Assembly (NCBI GenBank): GCA_905205975.1
Contig: CAJLFQ010000002.1
Coordinates: 11,029-75,028 of the forward strand
Source: an uncultured Eubacteriales bacterium
Lineage (GTDB): Bacteria; Bacillota; Clostridia; Oscillospirales; QAMX01
Direction: 5' to 3'
Length of the DNA stretch: 64,000 nucleotides
The notes under the pieces were generated by a model. That model had not been told where the DNA came from and ran no database searches. It saw only the letters and a list, made by a program, of their open reading frames with translations. How positions within the stretch are numbered: the stretch's first letter is position 1; each line of letters opens with the position of its first letter. Below are positions 8,462 to 16,065 of this stretch, one piece after another. A program made the translations under genes and the position numbers.

Positions 8462-9479
8462 AATTGCACTGCATCAACTCGAATCGCTGTTTGCGGCCAT
8501 CGAAGAGAACGCTGCGCTGTACCTGCCGGTCGATACGGCCGCCGGTGCAAAGTTCGAACGCTGGGCGCGCGGGAAAACGCTGTCCGACGCGCTGAACACC
8601 GTGCGCGGCCCGAAGGATTTCTTCTTTCCGCAGACGGAAAACCTGATGGACTTCAAAGTTGAAGGCAAACAGATTGAAATCATTGACACGCGCAAAGAAA
8701 GCGAAGATTTCGTCGTGTTCGGCGTCCGCGCCTGCGACGTCAAGAGCTTTGACATTCTGGACCGCGTCTTCCTGTCGGAGCCGGTCGATACCTATTACAA
8801 AAACCGCCGGGAACACGGCGTGATTTTCTCGCTCGCCTGCACGCGGCCGGCCGAAACCTGCTTCTGCGGGACGTTCGGCATCGACGCCGCAAACCCGGCC
8901 GGCGACGTCGCCTGCTGGAAGACGGAAGACGCGCTCTATCTGGATGCGAAGACCGAAAAGGGCGCGGCGCTGCTTGCAAAGCTTGAAGCCGTGACCGAAC
9001 CGGCCGAAACCGAACCGGTTGAAGCGCAGAAAGCGCAGACCGCCGAACGGCTGGCAAAGCTGCCGCTCGCTGACCTGAAGGCGGACGCCTTCGGCGACGG
9101 CAAGACGTCGGCGTTCTTCAACGCGCCGGAGTGGAAATCGCTTTCGGAATCCTGCCTCGGCTGCGGCACCTGCACGTTTGTCTGCCCGACCTGCCAATGC
9201 TACGATATCAAGGATTTCAACACCGGACACGGCGTCAAGCGCTTCCGCTGCTGGGATTCGTGCATGTATTCCGAATTTACCAAGATGTCGGCCGGTCAGC
9301 CGCGACTGACGCAGCTGGAACGGTTCCGTCAGCGGTTCATGCACAAACTCGTTTATTATCCGACCAACAACGACGGGCTCTTCTCCTGCGTCGGCTGCGG
9401 CCGCTGCGTCGCAAAGTGCCCGATTCAGATGAACATCGTCAAAGTCATGAAAACGCTGGGAGGCCGAGAACATGCCTGA
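8454..9479 (+). CDS. 4Fe-4S dicluster protein (anaerobic sulfite reductase A / FlxB-type)
   Basis: A 341-residue protein resembling the AsrA/hydrogenase beta-subunit ferredoxin family: an N-terminal alpha/beta region with FGVRACDVKSF, CTRPAETCFCGTFG in the middle, and two C-terminal cluster motifs, CLGCGTCTFVCPTCQC and CVGCGRCVAKCP. It is one of the two iron-sulfur relays of a Flx-type module between the NADH-oxidising FlxA and the MvhD-like subunit. The start was set at 8454 because the GGAGGG site at 8441-8446 is too close to the ATG at 8448. It overlaps the preceding gene by 8 bases and the next by 8. No sulfite reductase catalytic subunit lies nearby, so sulfite reduction is unlikely. Confidence 0.82.
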   Translation: MRKIALHQLESLFAAIEENAALYLPVDTAAGAKFERWARGKTLSDALNTVRGPKDFFFPQTENLMDFKVEGKQIEIIDTRKESEDFVVFGVRACDVKSFDILDRVFLSEPVDTYYKNRREHGVIFSLACTRPAETCFCGTFGIDAANPAGDVACWKTEDALYLDAKTEKGAALLAKLEAVTEPAETEPVEAQKAQTAERLAKLPLADLKADAFGDGKTSAFFNAPEWKSLSESCLGCGTCTFVCPTCQCYDIKDFNTGHGVKRFRCWDSCMYSEFTKMSAGQPRLTQLERFRQRFMHKLVYYPTNNDGLFSCVGCGRCVAKCPIQMNIVKVMKTLGGREHA

Positions 9480-10305
9480 AATGAAAGAACCGCTGATCCC
9501 GGCGATCGGCGTTGTGACCGACATCCGCATCGACACGCCGGACGTCAAGACGTTCCGCGTCGTGACGCCGGACGGCAAAAAAGCGTTTGAGCATAAGCCC
9601 GGCCAGTGCGCCATGCTGTCGATTCCCGGCGTCGGCGAAGCGATGTTTTCCATCACCTCGTCGCCGACGAATGAAGCATTTATGGAGTTTTCCATCAAAA
9701 AGTGCGGCTGCGTGACCGAATGGCTCCATTCGATGGAGGTCGGCCAGCAGATTACGATCCGCGGGCCCTACGGCAACGGCTTCCCGGTCGATACAGCGTT
9801 CACCGGACACGACCTGCTGTTCATCGCCGGCGGCATCGGTCTTGCGCCGCTGCGCTCCGTCATCAACTACTGCCGCCACTACCGCGACCGTTACGGCAAG
9901 ATCGACATCGTCTACGGCTCCCGCAGCATGCAGGACCTCGTCGATTACCGTGAAATCGTCGAAGAGTGGACGAAGGATACCGGCGTCAGCGTCCATCTGA
10001 CGATCGACCGCGAACAGCCGGAATGGGACGGCCATGTCGGATTCGTCCCGAATTACGTCAAAGAGCTGGCTTTCCCGACGGACAAAATTGCCATTCTCTG
10101 CGGCCCGCCGATCATGATCAAGTTTACGCTGGCCGGCTTGCAGGAGCTGGGCTTTGACAAAACGCAGGTGTATACGACGATGGAACTGCGCATGAAGTGC
10201 GGCATCGGCAAATGCGGCCGGTGCAACATCGGCGCGAAGTACGTCTGCAAAGACGGTCCGGTTTTCCGCTGCGACCAGCTCGACGAACTGCCGAACGAAT
10301 ATTAA
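9472..10305 (+). CDS. FlxA-like FAD/NAD(P)-binding oxidoreductase with [2Fe-2S] site
   Basis: This 277-residue protein has the ferredoxin-reductase fold seen in PyrK, AsrB and FlxA: an N-terminal FAD barrel, the FSITSSP flavin contact (about 59-65), the GGIGLAP nucleotide motif (120-126), CGPP near 210-213, and a C-terminal [2Fe-2S] site with Cys243, 248, 251 and 259. It should be the entry point where NADH (or NADPH) delivers electrons to the complex. It overlaps the preceding gene by 8 bases. No dihydroorotate or sulfite enzyme is adjacent, so the Flx role is favoured. It ends the tightly overlapping hdr-flx part of the operon. Confidence 0.88.
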   Translation: MPEMKEPLIPAIGVVTDIRIDTPDVKTFRVVTPDGKKAFEHKPGQCAMLSIPGVGEAMFSITSSPTNEAFMEFSIKKCGCVTEWLHSMEVGQQITIRGPYGNGFPVDTAFTGHDLLFIAGGIGLAPLRSVINYCRHYRDRYGKIDIVYGSRSMQDLVDYREIVEEWTKDTGVSVHLTIDREQPEWDGHVGFVPNYVKELAFPTDKIAILCGPPIMIKFTLAGLQELGFDKTQVYTTMELRMKCGIGKCGRCNIGAKYVCKDGPVFRCDQLDELPNEY

Positions 10306-10432
10306 GGAGACCGCCGGACGGGCTTTTCGAAACGTCTGCGCGGCTCTCCCGAAAAACTTTTCTGTCCCTTCTGTCCCATGGATCCCAAGCACATCCAACC
10401 AATCCCACTCACACCACAAAAGGAGTGTATGC

Positions 10433-11110
10433 ATGATGGAAAACATGGTCAACGTCTTCCTGTTCGGGAAGCAGTATACGGTCCCGGGCGATCTGACGAT
10501 TATGCGTGCCATGGAATATGCCGGCTATCAGCTGATTCGCGGCTGCGGCTGCCGGAACGGATTCTGCGGCGCCTGCGCGACCATCTACCGCATCAAAGGC
10601 GACCGGGAACTCAAAACGTGCCTCGCCTGTCAGACCAAGGTTGAAAACAACATGTATGTCGCGACCCTGCCGTTCTTCCCGCTGGTCAAACAGGTCTACG
10701 ACATCAACAAAGTCAAACCCACCGAACAGATCATGATGCAGCTCTATCCGGAGATCTACGCCTGCGTTGGCTGCAACGCCTGCACGAAGAGCTGCACCCA
10801 GTCGCTGAACGTCATGCAGTACATCGCCTATGCCCAGCGCGGCGAATTTGACAAGTGCGCAGAAGAATCGTTCGACTGCGTGATGTGCGGCGTCTGTTCG
10901 TCCCGCTGCCCGGCCGGGATTTCGCATCCGCAGGTCGCCATGCTGGCGCGCCGCCTGAACGGCAAATACCTCGCCCCGAAGAGCGAACATCTGGAAGAAC
11001 GCGTCAAGGAAATCAAAGACGGCACGTTCAACGACCTGATCGAAGCGCTGATGGGCAAACCGGTCGAAGAACTCAAAGAACTCTACAACAACCGCGAAAT
11101 CGAAAAGTGA
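10433..11110 (+). CDS. tfrB: TfrB/SdhB-like iron-sulfur subunit of a soluble fumarate reductase
   Basis: A 225-residue protein with a plant-type [2Fe-2S] domain (Cys40, 45, 48 and 63 in GCRNGFCGAC...C) and two [4Fe-4S] motifs (Cys112/115/118/122 and Cys150/153/156/160). It resembles the N-terminal part of archaeal thiol:fumarate reductase TfrB. Classical SdhB/FrdB proteins instead bind one [3Fe-4S] cluster and sit on a membrane anchor. The HdrB-like second half of TfrB is absent; a separate HdrB is encoded upstream. No cytochrome b anchor gene lies nearby, so the enzyme should be soluble. An AAGGAG ribosome site precedes the ATG. The 127-base gap before it shows no terminator or clear promoter. 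Confidence 0.85.
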   Translation: MMENMVNVFLFGKQYTVPGDLTIMRAMEYAGYQLIRGCGCRNGFCGACATIYRIKGDRELKTCLACQTKVENNMYVATLPFFPLVKQVYDINKVKPTEQIMMQLYPEIYACVGCNACTKSCTQSLNVMQYIAYAQRGEFDKCAEESFDCVMCGVCSSRCPAGISHPQVAMLARRLNGKYLAPKSEHLEERVKEIKDGTFNDLIEALMGKPVEELKELYNNREIEK

Positions 11111-11123
11111 GGTGGCTCTGACC

Positions 11124-12719
11124 ATGTACGCGAACGAATTTCAGGAATCCCTCAAGGCGGTCGAAGCCGCCCGTCAAGCCAACATCGCCTATGAACCGGC
11201 GCGCATGACCGCGCAGGAGAAAGACGATCTGCTGGCAGCCTATCACCCGGACTACAAGAAAAGCGAATTTTCAACGCTGAAAATCGGCCCGAACAAGGGC
11301 GAAAATGTCCCGCATGAACTGTGCGATATGCTTCAGGCGCACAGCCGCATCTCCGCGGAAGACGTCGACCTCGAAGACATCCGCTATGACGTCGATGTGC
11401 TGATCATCGGCGGCGGCGGCGCAGGCGCTTCTGCGGCTATTGAAGCCGACAACGCGGGCGCAAAAACCATGATCGTGACGAAGCTCCGCATCGGCGACGC
11501 CAACACCATGATGGCAGAAGGCGGCATTCAGGCTGCCGACAAGCCGAACGACTCTCCGGCGATCCACTTCCTGGATGCCTTCGGCGGCGGTCATTTTGCG
11601 GCCAAACGCGAACTGCTCGCCAAGCTCGTCTGCGATGCGCCGGAAGCCATTCAGTGGCTCAACGATCTGGGCGTCGAATTCGACAAAGCGCCGGACGGCA
11701 CCATGATCACCACCCACGGCGGCGGCACCTCCCGCAAGCGGATGCATGCCGCGAAAGACTACTCCGGCGCCGAAATCATGCGTACGCTCCGCGACGAAGT
11801 GCTGAACCGCGGAATCCCGGTCGTTGATTTCACGTCGGCGGTCGAACTGATCCTCGATGAAAACGGCAGAGCCGCCGGAGCCGTCCTCATGAACATGGAG
11901 ACGAAAGAGCTGATGGTTGCCCGCGCGAAAACCGTCATTTTGGCGACGGGCGGCGCAGGCCGGATGCATTATCAGGGCTTCCCGACCTCGAACCACTACG
12001 GCGCGACGGCAGACGGTCTGGTGCTCGGCTACCGTGCAGGCGCAAAACTGCTGTATGCCGACACGCTGCAATACCATCCGACGGGCGCGGCCTTCCCGCA
12101 GCAGATCTTTGGTGCGCTCGTCACCGAAAAAGTCCGCTCGCTCGGCGCGAAGCTCGTCAACCGCGACGGCAAAGTCTTCATGCACCCGCTGGAAACACGC
12201 GACGTTGCGGCGGCTTCGATCATCCGTGAATGCTCCGACCGCGATGAAGGCGTCGATACCGGCAGCGGCAAGGCCGTCTGGCTCGACACGCCGATGATTG
12301 AGGCCATCGGCGGCGAGGGGACGATTGAACGCCGCATCCCGGCCATGATGCGTATGTTCGGCAGCTACGGCATCGACATCCGCAAAGAGCCGATCCTCGT
12401 CTACCCTACACTGCACTATCAGAACGGCGGTTTGGACATCCGCGTGGACGGCATGACGCCGAACGTGGAAAACCTGTATGTCGCGGGCGAAGCCGTCGGC
12501 GGCATCCACGGCCGCAACCGCCTGATGGGCAACTCACTGCTGGACGTCATCGTCTTCGGGCGCAGCGCCGGTCAGCATGCCGCCGTGCAGGCGAGAACGG
12601 TCAGCAACGGTCGCCTGACGCTTGCCCACATCGCCGCGTTTGACGCGGAGCGGGCGGCGGCCGGCATCGAAACCGACCTCGTCTCGCCGAAACTCCTGCC
12701 GGATTACCGCCGGAAATAA
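11124..12719 (+). CDS. tfrA: Fumarate reductase flavoprotein subunit (TfrA-like)
   Basis: A 531-residue FAD protein of the fumarate reductase/succinate dehydrogenase/L-aspartate oxidase family. The dinucleotide motif IGGGGAGASAA starts near residue 95, followed by MAEGGIQAA, ATGGAGR, LQYHPTG, the substrate-binding GGIHGRNRLMGNSL and a LHYQNGGL segment. It should reduce fumarate to succinate. The C-terminal helical domain of membrane FrdA is shortened, as in soluble TfrA. Odd: about 88 residues precede the FAD fold, rich in charge, perhaps a docking arm. The start at 11124 has GAGGTGG eight bases upstream; GTG at 11112 lies in that site. Aspartate oxidase is unlikely because nadA and nadC are absent nearby and the TfrB-like partner is 13 bases upstream. 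Confidence 0.88.
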   Translation: MYANEFQESLKAVEAARQANIAYEPARMTAQEKDDLLAAYHPDYKKSEFSTLKIGPNKGENVPHELCDMLQAHSRISAEDVDLEDIRYDVDVLIIGGGGAGASAAIEADNAGAKTMIVTKLRIGDANTMMAEGGIQAADKPNDSPAIHFLDAFGGGHFAAKRELLAKLVCDAPEAIQWLNDLGVEFDKAPDGTMITTHGGGTSRKRMHAAKDYSGAEIMRTLRDEVLNRGIPVVDFTSAVELILDENGRAAGAVLMNMETKELMVARAKTVILATGGAGRMHYQGFPTSNHYGATADGLVLGYRAGAKLLYADTLQYHPTGAAFPQQIFGALVTEKVRSLGAKLVNRDGKVFMHPLETRDVAAASIIRECSDRDEGVDTGSGKAVWLDTPMIEAIGGEGTIERRIPAMMRMFGSYGIDIRKEPILVYPTLHYQNGGLDIRVDGMTPNVENLYVAGEAVGGIHGRNRLMGNSLLDVIVFGRSAGQHAAVQARTVSNGRLTLAHIAAFDAERAAAGIETDLVSPKLLPDYRRK

Positions 12720-12740
12720 AACAGAAAGCCAGGGAATAAC

Positions 12741-13049
12741 ATGACAGATTTTCTTGAGGCCATGACCATCTTCTGCTTTGGTCTTTCGTGGCCGATCTCC
12801 ATCCGCAAATCGCTCGTCTCCCGCACGGCAAAGGGCAAGAGCCTGTTCTTTGAAATCTTCCTCCTGATCGGCTACGCCTGCGGCATCGCCCGCAAGGTGA
12901 TCCAGACGGTAGAGGGCAGCAGCGGCTTCCTCTTCTATCTGAGCTTCTTCTTCTATGTGCTGAACTTCATCGAGATCTCCATCGACGTCATGCTGTACTT
13001 CCGGAACAAAAAGCTGGACGAAGCGGCGGAAGCGGCACAGCTGGCATAA
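12741..13049 (+). CDS. Small PQ-loop/SemiSWEET-like membrane protein
   Basis: A 102-residue protein with three predicted membrane helices (about 5-22, 35-55 and 65-88). The GLSWPISIRKS segment ending the first helix resembles the WP/PQ-loop signature of half-size transporters such as SemiSWEET, which work as dimers. It lies 21 bases after the fumarate reductase gene, suggesting co-transcription and possibly transport of a substrate or product of the pathway, but substrate and direction cannot be read from the sequence. Similar small unknown proteins are common in Clostridia. Confidence 0.7.
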   Translation: MTDFLEAMTIFCFGLSWPISIRKSLVSRTAKGKSLFFEIFLLIGYACGIARKVIQTVEGSSGFLFYLSFFFYVLNFIEISIDVMLYFRNKKLDEAAEAAQLA

Positions 13050-13097
13050 CCTGCAGTTTTTCCACAGTCCGGCGATCATCAATCAAAGGCGGTACCT

Positions 13098-13727
13098 ATG
13101 AAACAGGCAGAAGTATCCCGGGCGACCATCGGCCGGATCCCGACATATCTGAAATACCTGAAGAGCATCCGGCACACGGAGACCATTTCGGCAACGGCCC
13201 TCGCGCATGCGCTTGGGCTGGGCGAGGTGCAGGTGCGGAAGGATCTGAGCGCCGTCTCCGGCGCGGGGCGCCCGCGGGTCGGATACCATACGCGTCAGCT
13301 GATCCGTGCGTTTGAATCCTTCCTGAGCGGAGACGACAGCCTTGTCGTCATCGCCGGCGCGGGGAAGCTCGGCCGGGCGCTGCTCGATTACGGCGGGTTT
13401 GACGAATACGGTCTGCACGTTGCAGCGGCGTTCGATATCGCCGTTCAAACGGCGGAACAAAGCAACACCGGCAAGCCGGTTTTCCCCATGCGGGAGCTGG
13501 CGGATTTCTGCCGGACGCACGCGGTCCGCATCGGCGTCATCGCCGTCCCGGCGGAAGCGGCGCAGTCGGTCTGCGACCAGTTTCTGACCTGCGGGATTCA
13601 GGCGATCTGGTGCTTTGCACCGTGTATGCTGCATGTGCCGGAAGGGTTCCCGGTGCAGTATGAAAACATGGCGCTGTCGCTGGCGCATCTGAACAAAAAA
13701 ATCCAGTGCGCAGAGACGCCCAAATAG
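13098..13727 (+). CDS. rex: Redox-sensing transcriptional repressor Rex
   Basis: A 209-residue protein of normal Rex length. The N-terminal winged helix shows the family pattern (TIGRIPTYLKYLKS, VQVRKDLS, VGYHTRQLI) and the C-terminal Rossmann domain begins IAGAGKLGRALLDYGGF with AAFDI following. Rex binds DNA when NADH/NAD+ is low and is released by NADH, typically controlling fermentation and hydrogenase genes. Placement between the NADH-consuming Hdr-Flx-fumarate reductase genes and the hydrogenase suggests local control. I did not find a canonical Rex box at 1353 or directly before rex, so the targets are open. Confidence 0.92.
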   Translation: MKQAEVSRATIGRIPTYLKYLKSIRHTETISATALAHALGLGEVQVRKDLSAVSGAGRPRVGYHTRQLIRAFESFLSGDDSLVVIAGAGKLGRALLDYGGFDEYGLHVAAAFDIAVQTAEQSNTGKPVFPMRELADFCRTHAVRIGVIAVPAEAAQSVCDQFLTCGIQAIWCFAPCMLHVPEGFPVQYENMALSLAHLNKKIQCAETPK

Positions 13728-13768
13728 AACGCGCAACCTGATTAGAAACCAGAAAGGACATCGATTTT

Positions 13769-14014
13769 ATGAAAGTAACCGTTTGTATCGGCTCTTCCTG
13801 CCATGTCAAAGGTTCGCACAGCGTGGTCAAACAGCTGCAGGAACTGATTCAGGAAAAAGGCCTTGAAGACAAAATTGAGCTTGCCGGCACGTTCTGCATG
13901 GGCAAATGCCAGCTCGGCGTCTGCACAACCGTAGACGGCGAATTCTATTCCGTGACGCCCGAAACGACGAAAGCGTTTTTTGAAAACGACATCCTGCCGA
14001 AGCTTGATGCATAA
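13769..14014 (+). CDS. Thioredoxin-like [2Fe-2S] ferredoxin (NuoE/HydC-type)
   Basis: An 81-residue protein with the C-x4-C ... C-x3-C spacing of NuoE-like [2Fe-2S] domains (Cys6, Cys11, Cys43, Cys47) plus Cys52. Such stand-alone small domains accompany [FeFe] hydrogenases as electron carriers or NADH-module fragments. It lies 36 bases before the hydrogenase gene and 41 after rex. No NuoF-like flavoprotein is present, so it probably acts as a carrier rather than part of a full NADH-dependent hydrogenase. Confidence 0.85.
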   Translation: MKVTVCIGSSCHVKGSHSVVKQLQELIQEKGLEDKIELAGTFCMGKCQLGVCTTVDGEFYSVTPETTKAFFENDILPKLDA

Positions 14015-14050
14015 GAAACGTTCGCCAATTTCTGTTTTTGGAGGTTTACC

Positions 14051-15475
14051 ATGCGGAAATTCGATACGAAAGTACAATTACTGAAATACAAAGTCCTGCG
14101 GGAAGTCGCCCGTCAGGCATGGCAGGGAACGCTGACCGAAAACCTTCTGGACATTCCGAAGACGATCATCCCGGGCAACACGCCGACAATGCGCTGCTGC
14201 ATCTACAAGGAGCGGGCGATCATCGAGGAACGCGTCAAAGTCGCCATGGGCGGAGACAAGTCGAATCCGAACGTCATCGAGGTCATCGAAATCGCCTGCG
14301 ACGAATGCCCGATCGGCGGCTGCGAAGTGACCAACGCCTGCCGCGGCTGTCTGGCGCACCGCTGCGAAGACGCCTGTCGGTTCGGCGCCATCTCGTTTGA
14401 CGATCAGCACGTCGCGCACATTGATAAGACCAAGTGCAAAAACTGCGGCGCCTGCTCGAAAGTCTGCCCGTATACGGCGATTGTCAGCCGGAAGCGCCCG
14501 TGCGAAAATGCGTGCAAGATCAAGGCCATCGAGATGAACGAAAACAAGACGGCCGGCATCGATAACAGCAAATGCATCGCCTGCGGCGCCTGCGTCTACC
14601 AGTGCCCGTTCGGCGCCATTATGGACAAATCGTTCATTTTGGACGTCATCGACATTCTCAAAAAGAGCGAAAACAACACGCAGTATAAAGTGTTTGCCGT
14701 GGTTGCGCCGGCGATTTCGAGCCAGTTTACCTATGCGAAGCTTGGTCAGGTCATCACCGGGCTGAAAGAACTTGGCTTCCACACCGTCGTCGAAGCGGCG
14801 CTCGGCGCCGATATGGTCGCCAATGCAGAGTCCAAGGAACTGGCTGAAAAGGGCTTTTTGACCAGTTCCTGCTGCCCGGCGTTTGTCAGCTACATCGAAA
14901 AATCCTTCCCGGAGCTGAAGCCGTTTGTTTCCCACAACCTGTCGCCGATGGCGACGATCGCAAAATACATCAAGGAGCATGAGGCACCCTGCAAGGTCGT
15001 TTTCATCGGCCCCTGCACGGCGAAGAAAGCCGAAGCGCAGCGGGAGGAAGTCAAACCGTATGTCGATGCGGTCATGACGTTTGAAGAGCTTCAGGCGCTG
15101 TTCGACAGCAAGGATATGGATATCACGGCGCTGCCGGAAAACCTGCTGGACAACGCGTCGTATTTCGGCCGGATCTTTGCCCGTTCCGGCGGGCTGAGCG
15201 ATGCCGTGCGCGAAGGCCTGAAGGAAAACGGCATCGAAGATTTCGAGCTGAAGCCGTGCGCCTGCGATGGCATTGAAGCGTGCCGCATCGCGCTGCTGAA
15301 AAAATCAAAGAATCTCCTGACCGAAAACTTCATCGAGGGGATGGCGTGTACCGGCGGCTGCATCGGCGGCGCCGGGTGCTTGACCCACGGCGAGAAAAAC
15401 AAGGCGGACGTCGACCGCTATGGCAAAGAGGCGTTTGAAAAAACCATCTCCGACGCCATTTCTGCGCTGGAATAA
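14051..15475 (+). CDS. Monomeric [FeFe] hydrogenase, group B-like
   Basis: A 474-residue protein with H-cluster motifs TSSCCPAF (ligands near Cys274/275), GPCTAKKAEA (Cys322) and MACTGGCIGGAGC (Cys433/437). The N-terminal 190 residues hold several [4Fe-4S] motifs (CKNCGACSKVCP, CIACGACVYQCP) and an unusual additional cysteine-rich stretch (CDECPIGGCE...CRGC). Group A enzymes have TSCCPxW and MPCxxK; the Phe and Gly-Pro variants here fit the poorly characterised group B. It should interconvert reduced ferredoxin and H2. It ends the operon that includes rex and the Hdr-Flx-fumarate reductase genes, so it could reoxidise ferredoxin made there. Maturases HydEFG are not in the window. Confidence 0.9.
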   Translation: MRKFDTKVQLLKYKVLREVARQAWQGTLTENLLDIPKTIIPGNTPTMRCCIYKERAIIEERVKVAMGGDKSNPNVIEVIEIACDECPIGGCEVTNACRGCLAHRCEDACRFGAISFDDQHVAHIDKTKCKNCGACSKVCPYTAIVSRKRPCENACKIKAIEMNENKTAGIDNSKCIACGACVYQCPFGAIMDKSFILDVIDILKKSENNTQYKVFAVVAPAISSQFTYAKLGQVITGLKELGFHTVVEAALGADMVANAESKELAEKGFLTSSCCPAFVSYIEKSFPELKPFVSHNLSPMATIAKYIKEHEAPCKVVFIGPCTAKKAEAQREEVKPYVDAVMTFEELQALFDSKDMDITALPENLLDNASYFGRIFARSGGLSDAVREGLKENGIEDFELKPCACDGIEACRIALLKKSKNLLTENFIEGMACTGGCIGGAGCLTHGEKNKADVDRYGKEAFEKTISDAISALE

Positions 15476-15544
15476 GCGCAGCCGACGCGGCGTACCCGCG
15501 AAAAGTGAGACAAATCATAGAAACGCAAATCGTTCAAGCGTCCG

Positions 15545-15586
15545 AAAGGGCCTGCTGTCTGTGCATGACGGTGGGCCCTTTTGTTT
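15545..15586 (+). terminator. Probable terminator of the redox operon
   Basis: AAAGGGCC (15545-15552) pairs with GGCCCTTT (15574-15581), followed by TTGTTT. The 21-base loop is long. Confidence 0.65.
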
Positions 15587-15633
15587 GGCCGTGATTCTGC
15601 AGCTGCGGGGATGCTGGGTGGATATCGTTTGTG

Positions 15634-15895
15634 AGGTGAACCTCGGTGGATACGCAAAGTTCCACCTCATCCGGTTCTCTGCTTTTCGGGGAAAAGCAGA
15701 GAACCACCTTCCCCTCATAGGGGAAGGCTTATTGCCTGCCGGCATGGCCGCTGGCTTTTCATCTGCGGGGTGTGTTCGCTTCGTTCGTAGGGAAGGCAAA
15801 GGGAATGGAACAAGCCTTCCCCTGAGTAGGGGAAGGTGGCGAAAACGATTTTCCGCGAAAATCGCTTTCGCCGGATGCGGTCGAAGTTTCCCCGC
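15634..15895. repeat. Compound dispersed repeat (two opposed CCTTCCCCT...AGGGGAAGG elements)
   Basis: The left part has TCCACCTCATCCGG, a hairpin TTCTCTGCTTTTC/GAAAAGCAGAGAA, then CCACCTTCCCCT-CAT-AGGGGAAGG. The right part is a reversed element: CCTTCCCCT-GAGT-AGGGGAAGGTGG followed by a different hairpin, CGAAAACGATTTTC/GAAAATCGCTTTCG, and CCGGATG. The gap 15476-16065 holds no credible gene; besides this element it has a terminator and a promoter. Confidence 0.85.
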
Positions 15896-15953
15896 GCGCC
15901 GCGGTACAGACGAAGCGGCTTTTCGCGCTTTTGCACAAAAAACGACAGAGCTG

Positions 15954-15982
15954 TTGACAGAATCTCTTTTTTATGGTATCAT
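15954..15982 (+). promoter_or_regulatory. Sigma-A promoter of the amino acid ABC transporter
   Basis: A perfect TTGACA, a 17-bp spacer and TATCAT, with the upstream extension TATGG before the -10. The coding start is 84 bases downstream. Confidence 0.85.
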
Positions 15983-16065
15983 TGTAGCCGGATAAATTGC
16001 CCTGGCCGATTTGCCGGGAAATATGCGCCGGAAGAAGATTTCCCGGCGGAAGAGGGTTCAAAAAT

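Noticed and set aside
8454..10305. Anaerobic sulfite reductase AsrAB
   Set aside because: The two proteins resemble AsrA and AsrB in fold, but no siroheme AsrC gene is present and the genes are coupled to MvhD and HdrA, so a Flx role is better supported.
11271..12509. Long antisense open frame over the fumarate reductase flavoprotein gene, like many others across the window
   Set aside because: It is a shadow caused by the strong third-position G/C bias. It has no ribosome site and low-complexity composition, and a well-supported gene lies on the other strand.
13769..15475. A complete NADH-dependent electron-bifurcating hydrogenase (HydABC)
   Set aside because: Only a NuoE-like small protein and a monomeric hydrogenase are present; no NuoF-like HydB subunit is seen.
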